A stretch of 7,061 bases of DNA from Flavobacteriales bacterium. Lineage in GTDB: Bacteria; Bacteroidota; Bacteroidia; Flavobacteriales; JADGDT01. Each line of letters begins with the position of its first letter. Position 1 is the stretch's first letter. The position numbers and the translations under genes were made by a program. Under the pieces are notes generated by a model, which saw nothing but the letters and a program-made list of their open reading frames with translations, ran no database searches and was not told the DNA's origin. Positions 6,882 to 7,061 of the stretch are shown here, one piece after another. Location of the stretch: assembly GCA_023145275.1 (NCBI GenBank), contig JAGLEB010000014.1, positions 1-7,061 on the forward strand. Direction: 5' to 3'.

Positions 6882-6976
6882 AGCCACGATTTGGCGAATT
6901 ATTTATCTCACTGACTTTTGCATCATTTGATTAAATTGTTAGAGAATGTATAATTCGAAATTTCGTGGCTTTTTTT
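6882..6976 (+). terminator. Long-hairpin terminator or attenuator
   Basis: Arms 6882-6901 and 6951-6970 match at 16 of 20 positions: AGCCACGA with TCGTGGCT and CGAATTA with TAATTCG, separated by a small internal bulge. A T7 run (6970-6976) follows directly, as in intrinsic terminators. The loop is unusually long (49 nt), though TCTC (6906-6909) with GAGA (6942-6945) could shorten it. The T-run lies on the + side only. It begins 20 nt after the stop of the giant gene and ends 21 nt before the next ATG, so it could end the operon or tune read-through into the next gene. Confidence 0.6.
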
Positions 6977-6997
6977 CTTAAAGAGAATAATATCATT

Positions 6998-7061
6998 ATG
7001 AAAAATATTTCATTTTTAGTAAGCTTTATTTTAATCTCTATGAGTTTGTTTGCTCAAGAGA
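6998..7061 (+). CDS. Start of a secreted protein, cut by the window edge
   Basis: Only 21 codons are visible. MKNISFLV...SLFAQE is a typical Sec signal peptide: Lys2, a hydrophobic core to about residue 18, and cleavage after Ala19 before Gln20. This is the same Ala|Gln end as the two upstream proteins. AAGAGAA lies about 10 nt upstream as a weak ribosome site. No TAnnTTTG box was found between the terminator-like hairpin and the ATG, so it may depend on read-through or on a promoter inside the hairpin region. The mature protein is outside the window and its function cannot be stated. Confidence 0.7.
   Translation, partial: MKNISFLVSFILISMSLFAQE

Noticed and set aside
1..7061. CRISPR array, tRNA, rRNA or insertion sequence
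   Set aside because: No regularly spaced direct repeats, cloverleaf, rRNA signature or transposase fragment was seen on either strand.

Overview
The window comes from a low-GC member of the Bacteroidota. Three things show this: a C-terminal type IX secretion (T9SS) sorting domain with a PNPF start, signal peptides that all end in Ala|Gln, and weak purine-only Shine-Dalgarno sequences with a TAnnTTTG-type promoter candidate. The sequence cannot place it more finely. A Bacteroidales/Marinilabiliales-like marine or anaerobic lineage is a guess from the amidase subtype.

Layout, all on the + strand. Positions 1-483 hold no supportable gene. They carry a GC-richer imperfect palindrome (54-145) that looks like a dispersed intergenic repeat, then AT-rich DNA with a promoter candidate at 424-431. 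At 484-1314 lies a 276-aa secreted beta-propeller (PD40/TolB-like repeats). After a 6-nt gap, 1321-6861 encodes a giant 1846-aa secreted protein. Its order is: signal peptide, zinc N-acetylmuramoyl-L-alanine amidase (Amidase_3), carboxypeptidase-regulatory-like beta domain, two tandem [FnIII + Rossmann-like] modules split by a five-proline hinge, cadherin-like Big_9-type Ig domain, GHL10 (DUF187/DigH-like) glycosyl hydrolase TIM barrel, FnIII, GEVED domain, T9SS sorting domain. A long hairpin with a T-run (6882-6976) follows. The first 21 codons of another secreted protein run off the right edge from 6998.

The main point of interest is the giant protein. It joins an amidase, which strips stem peptides from peptidoglycan, to a GHL10 domain. 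A characterised relative of GHL10, E. coli DigH/YddW, cleaves peptidoglycan glycan strands that lack stem peptides. The two activities would work in sequence, and the T9SS tail suggests the enzyme acts at the cell surface or outside the cell. The tightly linked propeller upstream may be a periplasmic or envelope partner. Substrate, partnership and location are inferences from domain content.
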